From: Vombatus ursinus
Taxonomy: Eukaryota; Chordata; Mammalia; Diprotodontia; Vombatidae
Assembly (NCBI RefSeq): GCF_900497805.2
Contig: NW_020949602.1
Span: 5,569,187 to 5,633,186, forward strand
Direction of reading: 5' to 3'
DNA length: 64,000 bases
The number at the start of each line of letters is the position of its first letter. Positions within the stretch are counted from its first letter, which is position 1. The translations under genes were made by a program, and so were the position numbers. Below, in pieces: positions 19,978 to 30,432 of the stretch. The notes below the pieces were generated by a model. That model was not told where the DNA came from. It searched no databases and was given only the letters and a program-made list of their open reading frames with translations.

Positions 19978-20500
19978 GGTTCTTATGCTTATTATGTGCT
20001 GGACACTATGCTACGTGTCAGGGAAGCAAAGCCAAAAAATAAGGAGTCCCTTCCCTCAGGAAGCTGAAATTCTACTGGAATGAAGCAACGTGTGCACCGA
20101 TATTTCGTCGTATATGTAAGCAAGTAGAGAAAAAGCAATTTCTAGGATCACTGCAGAGGGGACAGATTGGAGGCAGGGAGACCCATTAGGTAGCCAGTGT
20201 AATATTCTATATGATATGTGATAAAGGCCTAAAACAGGGTGGTGGTTGTATAAGTAGACAGTATGAGATAAATGTGGGAGATCTTGCCAAGTTCAAACAG
20301 GGACTGATTTATCATGAGGACTGAGGGAGGGTAAAGAGTTGAAGATAAAGACTGCAAACCTGGGTAGCCAGATGGATGTCACTTCCATTTATGGAAATTG
20401 GGAAGTTAGAAAGAAGGGTGAGTTTGGGGTGAAAAGTCATGAATTCTGTTCCAGACAATTGGATGTTAAAGATGGCATTGGGACATTGAGGAAACTATGA
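19978..20500 (-). mobile_element. L2 fragments (antisense)
   Basis: 19978-20120 resembles the reversed L2 3' end (cttattatgtgctggacactatgc ... agtcccttccctcaggaagctg). 20155-20500 resembles the reversed ORF region (gattggaggcagggagacccattag ... ggtggtggttgtataagtagacag ... aagtcatgaattctgttccagac). Divergence is high. Confidence 0.55.
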
Positions 20501-20639
20501 CAGGAATTATTGTACTTGAAGCCAAGATGGGAGACCACTGGTGAAGAACATTGTGTTTGGAATTCATACTTTGGGTAAGGGCAAGATCCTAGGTCATTTG
20601 ACCCCAGCTCCATGGACTTTCCACTACACTTCACAGAAC

Positions 20640-21070
20640 TGTCTCCTTCCCCTCCCTGGGACTCAGTTTCTTTAGGTATAAAATAGGGATTCAACTGCCC
20701 TGGTTTGCCTGTACCTCTTAGGGTGCTGGGCAGATCCAATGAGCTCATGGGATATGAAAGCCCTTTGTAAGGGCTAAGTAAATGGTGAGCATTGGTATCA
20801 TTCTCATCCTCATTATCTTTACTGTTTATCAACATAAATGCAGTCATTTGCCCCGTGGATTTGTTTGTTTTTGCTCTTAAACGCGTTAATCCTCGGGAAT
20901 CCTTAGGGCCGTGGTATCACACAGGCATTTCTACACACTTGTGTAGGCTTCATGTTTACAAAGCACTTTACATACATTATCCTCACAACTTCCCTGGGGG
21001 CTAGGATAGGTACTGTCAGCATAATTATTTCATTCTACCTCTGAAGAAATTCAGACTCAGAGAAAGCACT
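20640..21070. mobile_element. Two MIR fragments
   Basis: 20640-20810 (plus) has 'tgggactcagtttctttaggtataaaataggg ... aagggctaagtaaatggtgagc'. 20950-21070 (minus) has 'caaagcactttacatacattatcctcacaacttcc ... gaagaaattcagactcagag'. Confidence 0.6.
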
Positions 21071-21900
21071 TTCCATCTCAGCTGATTGCTTGATACACAA
21101 AGTTTAACAAAGTTTGTAACTGTAAAACTGAAATAGCTCAGTTGACGTGTATGAGGGGATTGATCAGGGGTATTCCTCAATCTACTACAGCTCATTAACT
21201 GACCCCCTAATCCATGTACTTTCATCAACACACTGCCTCCATCCCATCCTCCAAAAGCTGGGAGCCTTTGTTTGAGACTTTCGAAAGCTAGGACTGCCTT
21301 CTGTATTTCACGTGTCTGTTTATGGATTGCTGTGAGTTCTTTGGTCTTCTGAATTTTCTGTGGGGAGATAAAAAATGTTGCCATCTCCCTGATATATGCT
21401 TATCACCTTGGCTGAGACCCCCTATCACCCTATCATTTGTGCAAGCCTAGATCTTAGCAGATTTGGAGATTTCCTAGAGCAAACGTTGGGTTAGGGTGAG
21501 GTTGGTGAAGGTATACAAGCCAAAGAGAAGCCAAATTTGGGGGGGTCAGCCTTGACGCCAGACCTGGTTTATGTGAGCTCAGAGCATGGAGGATCTGGGG
21601 CTACAGATTTTACATCCACAGAATTAAAGTAATGGAAGAGACCCCAGAATCTAGACCATCCTCTAGCTGAAGCATGAATGCCATCAACAATGTTCTTCTG
21701 CTTTCACATATCCAACCTCATTTTTTAATCTTTAATATGAGGGGAAAATATAGAATGATATCTAAGGCCTCTTCGAACCAGAAGATTCTACAACTCTATA
21801 TCAACAAATGTAGCAAAAACAAATAATGCACCTTGCCTCACCCCTCTAGGAACCCATGTAAACAGTAGTGAAACCTTCTCCAGAAGACTTAGCAATTATG
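21071..21900. other. Low-repeat interval
   Basis: About 830 bp with no named repeat. A 119-codon minus frame (21025-21384) lacks any recognised motif. A weak MIR-type 'tatgaggggaaaatatagaatg' lies near 21740. Confidence 0.4.
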
Positions 21901-21904
21901 TTCT

Positions 21905-22070
21905 TTATAGATCAAAGATTTAGCACCAGAACAGAACTTAGAGAACATTCAGTTCACACCCTTCCCCATTTTGCAGCTGAGAAAACAAAGCACCCAGAGG
22001 TTAGGTGATTTGCCCAGGGTCACATGGACAATAAATATCAGAGATAAGATTTGAACACAGGCCCTTTGAA
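21905..22070 (-). mobile_element. MIR-type SINE
   Basis: 'agaacattcagttcacacccttccccattttgcagctgagaaaac ... gtgatttgcccagggtcacatggac ... agataagatttgaacacaggccc'. Confidence 0.75.
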
Positions 22071-22474
22071 TGTATCCAAGTCACTTCCCTCTTCTTTGTC
22101 CCGAACAATTATAAAACATCTTCCTTAGAAGTCCACCTGGATATTGGTTCTCTTGGCCACCAAAATTACTTCTCCAGCTAAATCTTAGAGTATCACTTAT
22201 CACCAGCTATCAGCTTTCATTTCTCCTCAGGGCTCATTGGAAGGAGTGTTATTGGAGGATGAAGCACTGTTTTCATTGCTGAGGGTTAATGTGGAAGTTG
22301 TGTTTTTAAATGAGAATGATATTTCATCTTATTAAGAAACTGTACCTCCCTGCTGGAAACTTTCTTCCTCAGCGACCAGACCTCCTTTTCCTTCTATCTT
22401 TTACTTCTGCATTCAGAAGGCCCCACTTTGGGTGATAATCTATCTAGAAAATCAGAGCCAGCCAATGGGAGAGA
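22071..22474. other. No gene or repeat recognised
   Basis: About 400 bp. An AT-rich stretch at 22290-22350 (gtttttaaatgagaatgatatttcatcttattaag) is the only part that stands out. Confidence 0.4.
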
Positions 22475-23110
22475 GCCATAGAATATTATTACTGGAAGAG
22501 GCCATAGGGCAGGGAATATTGGAGCCGCCTGGGATCTCACAACACCGAGATTTTGAGCTCAAAAGAAACTTAAACCGCAGAATGCCAGAACTGAGAGAGA
22601 CAGAACAGAAGACGTCAGAGCTGGAGTAGGTCTTAGAAGACAATGTCGGAGCAGGGAAGGGCTTTAGAATACAGAATTTTGGTGCTTTAAGGGGTCTTGG
22701 CATATCAAACGTCAGAACCGTATGGTGCGTGTTACCTGAGAACATGCAGCGTTAGTGTTGGGAAGGGTTTTGGGTCATGGAGGTATCTTGGAATAGAATG
22801 TCAGAACCGGAGGGTTCCTTGAACATAGGAGGGGCCTTAAGACATAGAATGTTACAGCTGAATGGAGCTTCAGAACAGACACTTTGGAGGGAGAAGGAAA
22901 TTGAGAGCATAGAATGATATAACTCGAAAGATCCTTGAGCGTAGGGGTTTAGAGCAAGAAGGGAATTTAGGACATAGAATATTATACGTAGGGGATTAGA
23001 ACACAGAATGTTAGAGCTAGAAGAAGATAGAATGTTAGCACTTAAGCATATCTTCCTCCCAAGAGGTTAGAAAATATGACATGAGCTTTTGAAATGGGCT
23101 TTGGAACAGA
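22475..23110 (+). repeat. Longest SINE-head tandem array (~33-bp unit)
   Basis: Roughly eighteen degenerate units of the form 'agaatgtcagaaccggagggttccttgaacat' occur here (clear ones start near 22797, 22850, 22910, 22975, 23008 and 23030). The array runs straight into a MIR-type SINE body at 23111-23310. The repeated unit therefore appears to be that SINE's own 5' head. Confidence 0.75.
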
Positions 23111-23310
23111 GGATTTCAGCCCTGGAAGGGAACGCAGAGCTCCTCTGGTCCCATCTCCACATTTTATAGATGAGGAAACTGAGGCTCAGAAAAAAAGAAA
23201 AAAAACTTTCCAAAAATCACACAACAAATAAGTGGAAGCATTGGAGATAAAACTAAGGTGCCCTTGACCCCCATCTGACATTCTTTCCAATTGATCACAC
23301 TGCTTCCCAG
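23111..23310 (-). mobile_element. MIR-type SINE body at end of array
   Basis: 'ctggaagggaacgcagagctcctctggtcccatctccacattttatagatgaggaaactgaggctcag ... cacacaacaaataagtggaagc'. Confidence 0.75.
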
Positions 23311-23614
23311 GTTTTAAACAAACATTTTTCTTGCTTTTAGCCTGACTTGAAAGAATACTGCATCCAATTTCCTCAAGACTTCTTCGTCTACCTTTTCAGT
23401 GGGACTGGGTAGATGGCTTTCCTTCTAGGGTTCTGCTCAAGTTTTTCTTATTCCATTTCCTATGCCATTCTATACTCTCAGAGGTCAGGTCACTTACAGG
23501 TCTTGGATGACATCTTTAAACATGTTGTTGGGATATGAGTCAGTGCCGTTTATAGTTACTTTTAACTTGAAAGCTTTGAACCCTCTTGAAAACAATGATG
23601 ATTATGAGGTCCCT

Positions 23615-23785
23615 TAGTGTTAATTACTCACATTTCTACAGGGCTTTACAGCATACAAAGCACTATCCCAACCACCCTGTGAGGGAGATAATGAAAGTAT
23701 TATTATCTCCATTTTATAGATGCAGAGACTGAGGCTCAGTCAGGCAAAGCAAATTGCCTATGATTACATGTGAGTCTAGGTCACT
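23615..23785 (-). mobile_element. MIR/THER1 SINE
   Basis: 'acagggctttacagcatacaaagcactatccc ... attattatctccattttatagatgcagagactgaggctc'. Confidence 0.8.
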
Positions 23786-23804
23786 TAAGGTTCAGGAATC
23801 ATGG

Positions 23805-23965
23805 TGTAGTAGAGAAAACACTGGACCTGGGTTTAAACCCTGCCTTGTGTGACTTTGAGTAAGGCAGTTAGCCTCCTGGGGCCTTGGTCTCCTCATCTGT
23901 AAAATGATGAGGTTGGGCTAGATGACCTCGGTGGTCCCTTTTAGTCCTAGGCCTGTTACCCTATA
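23805..23965 (+). mobile_element. MIR3-type SINE
   Basis: 'actggacctgggtttaaaccctgcc ... ggtctcctcatctgtaaaatgatgaggttgggctagatgacctcggtggtccctttta' ends in the CR1/L3-type segment. Confidence 0.85.
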
Positions 23966-23974
23966 TGCTTGCCC

Positions 23975-24620
23975 AGAACCAGAATTCCAGAGTTGAAAAG
24001 AATCTTATTGGTTACTTAACTCAACACACAACTGACAAAATGTCCATCCAGCCTTTGTTTGGAGACCCCCCAAAGCTGTGAGGCCCAGTGGGCTCCCAAG
24101 GCTGCACGTTCCACTTCTGATTAGCACTATAGGTTAGGAAGTCTTTCTCTGCATCGCACTGAGGTTGGCCTTGGGCAAACTCCAAGTCAACACCCCCACC
24201 CCACCCCATAGCTGCTGGTTCTCCCCTCAGGGGTCAAGAACAAGGTATTTTCCCTCCTCCCTGTGACATCCCTTCAAATACTCTAAGACTTCGGTCCAGT
24301 CTCCCTAAGTGTTCTCTTCTCCCAGTTCAACATCTGTGGTTCCGTCAACTGGTCCCAAAATGTCATGGCCTCAAGGTCGTTCATCATCCTTGTCGTCCTC
24401 TGTACGTTCCTCACTTTATTAATGTCTTTCCTAAAATGCTGTTCTGAGAATTGAACACAATATGCAAGATGTGGTTTGAGTGGGGACTGCCATGATATTA
24501 TTCCTAGAGGTTAGGCCTCTATTCTTTCTACTGCATCGTCATTCCTCAAAGGTGACCATGACATCTTTGACTCACTATCATAGGAAGATGTCTTGAACTA
24601 TTTTTCTAGGAGTTAGGATA
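23975..24620 (-). mobile_element. L3/CR1-type LINE, longest copy
   Basis: Ordered antisense CR1 landmarks are 'ccatccagcctttgtttggagaccc', 'acgttccacttctgattagcactataggttaggaagtctttctc', 'ctgctggttctcccctcaggggtcaag', 'cttctcccagttcaacatctgtggttccgtcaac', 'tgaattgaacacaatatgcaagatgtggtttgag' type text (24440-24480) and 'ctctattctttctactgcatc'. It covers ~640 bp of the 3' region. Confidence 0.8.
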
Positions 24621-24771
24621 AATTGGGCTAACAGAAAGAACCTTTTCATGGCTGGTGGCACCCCCTTTGAAGCTAGCTTATTGGGGTTGGGTATTCAAGC
24701 AGAGTCTTAGAGTAAAGTTCCCTTGGACCTTGACAGAATCTCTGAGGTGATCTCTCATCCAGCTTTCTATC

Positions 24772-24880
24772 ATGAGCCTTGAGAATGGAGACTATTTCAT
24801 TCTTTGTGTCTGTATCCTCATCACCTACCCCTATGCGTCACCCAGAGTAGGAGCTTAGCAAATGCTTGCTGACTGATTGA
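24772..24880 (+). mobile_element. L2 3' end
   Basis: 'ccttgagaatggagactatttcattctttg ... agagtaggagcttagcaaatgcttgctgactgattga'. Confidence 0.75.
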
Positions 24881-24974
24881 TACTGGGATCACCTCCCCAG
24901 CATCCCAACCTTTGGCTAACATGCCTCTGCTTTCATACAAGGAAGCCCTGACTCAGCATTAGATGGCTATGATT

Positions 24975-25140
24975 GTTATCATAAACTTATAGAACTCTAG
25001 AGCTGGAAATGACCTCTAAGGTCATCTACTCTAATTCTCTCATTCATATAAGGAAACTGAGGTCTAAAGATGGGAAATGAGTTGGAAGCCTTGGTTCAAA
25101 GCTAGACCTTCTGGCTCTGTCCATCACGTTGTGCTTCCTT
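24975..25140 (-). mobile_element. MIR-type SINE
   Basis: 'acttatagaactctagagctggaaatgacctctaaggtcatctactc ... aaggaaactgaggtctaaagatgg'. Confidence 0.75.
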
Positions 25141-25235
25141 GGTAGACTTCTGATTGGGATTAGAACCACTACCTATTCAACCATCATTTTCTATCTAGTT
25201 TTCTTCATAGGGAGCTGAATTCTTTTTTTTTTTTC

Positions 25236-25490
25236 TGTCCCAGTAGATAGAGCATTGGGACTGGAGTCAGGAGAGCTGAGTCCAAAGCCTGCCTTAAATA
25301 TTTACTACTTGTGTGACCCTGAGCAAGTGACTTGCCTTCTCTAAACCTCAGTTGCCTCATTTGTAAAATGGAGATAATGGTAGCACCCACCTCACATGGC
25401 TATTTTGAGAGTCAAATGAGCTAGCATATGCAAAGTGTTTTGCGAGCCTTCAAACACTGCATAAAGGCTAGTGATAATGATGACGATTTC
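25236..25490 (+). mobile_element. Full-length MIR/THER1 SINE
   Basis: Head 'cagtagatagagcattgggactggagtcagg', core, 'cctcatttgtaaaatggagataatggtagcacc', then 'gcaaagtgttttgcgagccttcaaac'. All parts appear in the right order. Confidence 0.8.
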
Positions 25491-25707
25491 ATCATCTATA
25501 AGCCCCTGCATTATATGCCCCTGGTGACCAAGAGGCCAAGGCCTGTTTGTCCTCAGCTCTTGGTTGGACCAGTTATCTGTCCATATTTTGGACTTACCAT
25601 GTGCATAGGCTGTATATATGTCTCTGCTGTTGATTTCATTGACCATGTTGTTTATGTGTCTCCTAGTCTACTAATCTATTACACAGATAGACAGGGCACA
25701 TTATATT

Positions 25708-25935
25708 GGGTAGGTAGGTGGTGCAGTAGTTAGAGCACTGGGCCTAGAGTCAGGAGCACCTGAGTTTAAATCTGGCCTAAGACATTTACTATCTGTGTGA
25801 CCCTGGGCAAGACACTTAACCCTGTTTGCCTCAGTTTCCTCATCTGTCAAATAAGCTGGAGAAGGAAAAGGCAAACCACTCTAGTATCTTTGCCAAGAAA
25901 ACCCCAAATGGGTTCAGGAAGATTCAGACACTAAA
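25708..25935 (+). mobile_element. MAR1-like SINE
   Basis: Head 'taggtaggtggtgcagtagttagagcactgggcc', core, 'ataagctggagaaggaaaaggcaaaccactctag' and tail 'ccccaaatgggttcaggaagattcagacac'. Confidence 0.9.
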
Positions 25936-25939
25936 GGAC

Positions 25940-26200
25940 TTCATAGAAAGCTTCAAAATACTTCAAAACAGCCATTGTGTCAGTTCTGGATACCACGTTT
26001 TAGGGAGGGCCACCAAGGCACTGGAGAGATGAAGCTTTCTCTTCATTTTCAACATCCCCAGATGGTTCAACTGACCCTCCCATGACACAGACTCAAAGCC
26101 TTTCCCATTAATGATAATCTTTAGCTTGCCAACCATGCTCTTTCTAAGGTAGGAGGCCCCAAACTGAACTGCTCCAGGTGGCATGTGACCAGATGAGATC
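25940..26200. mobile_element. Two L3/CR1 fragments in opposite orientation
   Basis: 25960-26035 reads in sense ('cagttctggataccacgttttagggagggcc'). 26041-26200 reads antisense through the same part of CR1 ('catccccagatggttcaac ... gctctttctaaggtaggaggccccaaactgaactg'). Confidence 0.55.
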
Positions 26201-26344
26201 GTGAGGCAGAAGGGTCAGCTCTGCAGGCCTGGACAACATGCCCTGTGTTGACTCTCTTGTTTAGTTGTGACAAGGGACAAAACGCAGTCATTCTGTGGAC
26301 ATCAGAGTTTGCAAGGGCTGTCCCTCAGGGGACATCTGGTTGTC

Positions 26345-26575
26345 CAATCTGGAGCTGAATAAGACCCCTCCCCCCTCATGGTGTGCCCAATAGGGAGGCA
26401 TCCAGCCTTTGCTTGAGCCTTCCAGGGCCGGAATCACCGCCTTCTATGGGGAAGGGTGATTGAACTCGTTTTGCTTGATGCCAGTGGGCAGAACTAGGAA
26501 CCATGAGTAGATGCTACCAAGAGGCTGATTTAGGCTTGAAAAACTTCCTCACAATGACAGTTATTCACTGTCATT
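26345..26575. mobile_element. Two L3/CR1 fragments in opposite orientation
   Basis: 26345-26440 is antisense ('gaggcatccagcctttgcttgagcc'). 26450-26575 is sense ('cgttttgcttgatgccagtgggcagaactaggaaccatg ... gatttaggcttgaaaaacttcc'). Confidence 0.55.
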
Positions 26576-26769
26576 TTTCTCACTTTAGGATTTGTGGTTA
26601 TTTCTATTTGTACATGCTCAGAACCATCATGGTCATTGATTTCTTGGTCCAGAAAAGGTGAATGCTGTTTTCCCTACCCCCTTCTTCCTCTCACATAGTT
26701 ATCTTTTCATCTTTTCCCTGTAACAAGAACCTATGGGTCTTACTTCTATCCTTTGAAGGCAAGCAGAAC

Positions 26770-26921
26770 ACTTTTTTTTCTTTTTTTAGAGGCAATTAGG
26801 GTCAAGTGACTTGCCTAGGGTCACATAGCTAGCAAGTGTCGAATGTCTGAGGCTGAATTTGAACTCAGATCCTCTTAAAGTGAGGGCTGGTGCTCTATCC
26901 ACAGTGCCATCTAGCTGCCTT
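26770..26921 (-). mobile_element. WSINE-like SINE
   Basis: T-rich end, then 'gaggcaattagggtcaagtgacttgcctagggtcac', 'gtctgaggctgaatttgaactcag' and head 'ctctatccacagtgccatctagctgcc'. There is no RTE-type tail. Confidence 0.85.
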
Positions 26922-26934
26922 GAAGAACCACTCC

Positions 26935-27180
26935 TAATCAGTCAGTAGGTCAGTCAATAAACATTTATTAAGTGCCTACTACATACCAGGCAGTGAGCTC
27001 AGCACTGGGGAACCAGACAAAGGTAAAAAAAAAAAATAGCCCCTTCTCTCAAGAAGCTCAAAGTCTAATGGGGAGACAGCATTCAAGTGATTCTGTACAA
27101 ACAAGCTGTAGACAGGACAGATTGTAGACAATTAACAGAGGGAAGGCACCAACATTAAGAGGGAGGTGGGACAGGCTTCA
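26935..27180 (-). mobile_element. L2-tail element (antisense)
   Basis: 'cagtcaataaacatttattaagtgcctactacataccaggc ... gccccttctctcaagaagctcaaagtctaatggggagac' is the reversed L2 end. It is followed by 'tgtacaaacaagctgtagacaggacag', a less familiar extension. Confidence 0.7.
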
Positions 27181-27317
27181 GATGCTCATTAGCCCTCAGA
27201 TTTTAGAAAGGTAGAACTTTTTTCCTCTTTGCAAGGCAATTCAAATGGAAACTCTGACCTTTGAACTTTGATTAATCTCATCCAAGATGGCCTCTTAATC
27301 ACAAATCGTACTTCTTA

Positions 27318-27700
27318 CAGAATCATAGACTTTGACAATGGGAAGCCATCTTATGGTGGGATGGTTGCACCCAGCAGTCCACCCCACAGCCAAAAGAAAA
27401 TTGCTTTTACAAGAGATATTCATCAGCCCTTGTGTGAAGCCCTCTAGCTAATGGGAAACCACTGTTTTCCAGGCCACTCTCTCTCCTTTTGAATGGTTCC
27501 AGTGATTAGGAGGGCTTTCCTTGCATCAAGCCTAAATTTGTATTTCACCACTTGCAATGATTGTTTTGGCTTCTGCATTCTGGGGTCAAACAGCCAAAGT
27601 CTACCCCTTCCTCTATAGGGGACACTTGAATACAGCTATCATATGTCCCCTAACCTTCTCTTCTCCAGATTAATATCTAGAGTTCCTTCATCCAATCCCT
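27318..27700 (-). mobile_element. L3/CR1-type LINE 3' region
   Basis: 'agaatcatagactttgacaatgggaagcc', 'ggaaaccactgttttccaggccactc', 'gagggctttccttgcatcaagcc', 'ctgcattctggggtcaaacag', 'cagctatcatatgtcccctaaccttctcttctcc'. Confidence 0.75.
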
Positions 27701-27894
27701 AGATAGTCGAAAGATAATGGTGACCTTCACCATCAGATAATAGAAATCATCATTTTTGGGGTAACCACGTGGGAAGAAATTCAACTGTCTGGGTCTTTAG
27801 CAACTCAGACACTTTCCAGGGTGGCCAACTGAAGCATTACAGAAGGATTGTTATTCTCCATTGTCCTAGCCAGAATGAACTAGTGACTTACTAT

Positions 27895-27962
27895 CGTTGA
27901 TCACTCAGTAAACATTTATTAAGTGCCTACTAAGTGCCTGGCACTGTGCTAAGCTCGCATTT
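27895..27962 (-). mobile_element. L2 3' end (antisense)
   Basis: 'ctcagtaaacatttattaagtgcctactaagtgcctggcactgtgctaag'. Confidence 0.8.
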
Positions 27963-28910
27963 CCACCTCCAAGCGCATTATTTTATTGTCGAATCCTCCT
28001 CAGAAGTAAAGAACTCTCTACCATAAGAATCAGAGAAAACGGGAAGCCGTCACCAAGAAGCCTTTCCTCAGGTCTCATCTCTTACAAAGAGCTCAGCATT
28101 CCTGTGAATAATTATTGTCATTAATAATCAGCAGCATACTTGACGCATCTATTGCCACAGCCTTTCCGACCTTCAAAGCTCCTAGAAACATTAATTATCC
28201 CTCCCAACACCCCAGCGAAATAGGTAAAGAGGGGTCTAAACACAGGACAGGGAACGGTAAAATCCCAAGTATCAGGCGCAGCCGAGATAGTCTCAGTGGC
28301 CTGGAGCCGAAAGAAAGCTAAGCCAACTCTTCCCTCCCCACCCCCTACCTTCTGTAAAAAGAGGGAGACCGAGGGAATACCTCTCTTGCAGGTGTGCCCG
28401 GGAGCCTAATTCACGTGGTAAAGGCTGAGTTCACAATGAAAAGACCACTTGGCTTCCAAAAATGTAATTATCCTCCTTTAAAAGGCAGAGATCCCAGCCT
28501 AGAATAACTATCCTTAGAGCCATAATGGGCAATGGGTGCCTACCTATTCCGTAAGTCATCCCTGCAGGGAACACCTGTTCTCTATTAAGGGTCAGCTGAA
28601 AAGAATCTGAAAAATATTGGGACCTTAATGCCTGATAATGCGCGTAATCACTTGATGATACCTGCTTTCATGAAAGTCTATTTAGAAGACCAAGGGGTGT
28701 GGGATTCCCCACATATTCAGGGGCTAAACGACTATTATTAGCATGTTGCTGCCTTTGTTTTTACTCATATTCTGCTGAACAAAGCTGGAGAAAATTATGA
28801 AATGACACTGTTTATATGAAGAGGTAGCTCTTCTTGCCAAGGCCCACCCCTCTACATGCACAAGTGATCCCATTCCATCCTGTCTTCTCCAACAGATTGC
28901 TTTCTCTAAC
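27963..28910. promoter_or_regulatory. Repeat-poor ~0.9-kb block, candidate conserved non-coding region
   Basis: This is one of the longest stretches with no repeat. It carries several homeodomain-like cores: 'attattgtcattaataatc' (28108), 'atgtaattatcctcc' (28461) and 'gcgcgtaatcac' (28640). A perfect 12-bp palindrome CTTTCATGAAAG lies at 28665-28676. No splice-bounded frame is evident. Regulatory function is an inference. Confidence 0.3.
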
Positions 28911-28923
28911 ATCCCCGTGGCGG

Positions 28924-29162
28924 CTGTTGTTGTTGTTCAGTTGTGTCCAACTCTTCGTGACCCCATTTGGGCTTTTCTTGACAAAGATACTGGAGTGGTT
29001 TGCCATTTCCTTCTCCAGTTCATTTTAGCGATGAGGAAACTGAGGCAAACAGGGTGAAGTGACTTGCCCAGGGTCACACAGCTAGTGTCTGAGGCCAGAT
29101 TTGAACTCAGGTCTTCCTGACTCCATGCCTGGCAGTCTCTCCACTGCACCAGCTAGCTACCC
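28924..29162 (-). mobile_element. Full-length MAR1-like SINE
   Basis: The cleanest copy in the window. The plus strand reads (TTG)n, 'ttcagttgtgtccaactcttcgtgaccccatttggg', 'gatactggagtggtttgccatttccttctccag', core 'gtgacttgcccagggtcacacagctag' and head 'ctctccactgcaccagctagctacc'. The reversed end matches the RTE/BovB-type 3' sequence. The internal A box is TGGTGCAGTGG. Confidence 0.95.
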
Positions 29163-30363
29163 TCCATCCCCACTCTCTCACTAATTTTTCAATCTCTCCT
29201 TGTTTACTGGCTGCTTCCCTACTGCCTACAAAACATTCCCATATCTTCCCCATGCCCCCAAACCCTTCCATCTCTGCTAGCTATTGTCCTGTATTTCTCC
29301 ATCCTTTCATGGCTAAATTCCTAAAAGTGGTCTTCAATGGGTGCATCCACCTCTTTTCCTCTCCGTCTCTTCTGAACTCTCAGATAGCCTGGCTTCTGAC
29401 CTCATCATTCAACTGAAACTGGTCTCTCCAAAGTTACCAATCTCTTAAATGAAATCCAATGGCTTTCCCCAAATCTTCCTTCTTGATCTCTCTAGCTTTT
29501 GACACTCTTAATCATCCTCCCAGGCCCTCAGGCTCACAATCTAGGTGTCATCCTGGATTCCTCACTTTCTCTCATCTTCTTTATCCAAGCTGTTGCTGAG
29601 ATCTGTCTATTTTGCCTTGCCTATCTCTCAAAAAAAACCCCTTCTCTCCTCCGACACCATCATCATTCTAGTGTAGGTCCTCATCACCTTACACTTGAAC
29701 CGCTGCAACAGCTGCTGGGGGGGAGGGTCCGCCTGCCTCAAGTATCTCCCCGCTCCAGTCCGCCCTCCGTTAAGCCACCAAAGTGATTTTCCTAACACAC
29801 CAGTCCAATCATATCATCCCCTACTCAGTAAACTCCAGTGGCTCCTTATTACCTCCAGGATCAAATACAAAATGCAGTGTTTGGCATCAAAGCCCTTCAT
29901 AACCTGCCCTCTCCTGCCTTTCCGATCTTCTTAAGCCTTGCCTCTGGACATGGACTGTCCAATCCCATGACATCGGCCTCTTGGCTGTGCCTTGAACAAG
30001 ACCCTCCATCTCTCTTGGCTCTGGACATTTTCTCTGGCTCTCACCCATGCCTGGAATGCTTTTCCTCCTCATCTCTTGCCTCTTGGCTTCCCTTCTGTCC
30101 TTCAAGTCTCAGATAAAATCTCTAGAACCTTCTATAAGAATCCTTCGTTGATCTTCCTTGATGCTAATGCCTTCCCTCTGTTGATTATCTCCAGTTTGTA
30201 TCCCATCTGTATCCTGCTTGTCCTTAGCGGGTTTTGTGTGACTCCTTGAGGGCAGGGGCTGTCTTTTGCCTTTCTTTGCAATCCTGGCACTTAGCACAGT
30301 GCAGGGACATATACAATAGGCGCTTAATAAAGGCTTGTTGACTGACTGACTGACTGACTGATT
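29163..30363 (+). mobile_element. Sense L2 LINE, 3' 1.2 kb
   Basis: ORF2-derived text reads 'cttctgacctcatcattcaactgaaactg', 'cttgatctctctagcttttgacactc', then jumps at about 29520 to 'gctcacaatctaggtgtcatcctggattcc' (HNLGVILDSSLS). The block with the YADD reverse-transcriptase core is missing. The 3' end ('ccttgagggcaggggctgtc ... ggcgcttaataaaggcttgttgactgactgac') is complete. Short frames here (29499-29786, 29838-30116) are L2 remnants. Confidence 0.85.
30333..30362 (+). repeat. (GACT)n microsatellite at L2 terminus
   Basis: Five to six tandem GACT units expanded from the L2 3' tail. Confidence 0.9.
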
Positions 30364-30432
30364 GAGAAGGGGTTTACAGGCTTCACCATACTAACAAAGG
30401 ATCCATGGCACAAACAGGTTGAGCCCCTGCTC
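30364..30432. mobile_element. hAT/Charlie-type fragment
   Basis: 'gagaaggggtttacaggcttcaccatactaacaaaggatccatggcacaaacaggttgagcccc' matches the end portion of the hAT at 19337-19523. Confidence 0.65.

Noticed and set aside
22475-23110. Possible CRISPR-like array
   Set aside because: Units are contiguous, degenerate and lack unique spacers. The context is a vertebrate SINE.
28924-29162. tRNA gene from A and B box matches in SINE heads
   Set aside because: The boxes belong to the tRNA-derived promoter of SINEs; no tRNA cloverleaf is preserved.
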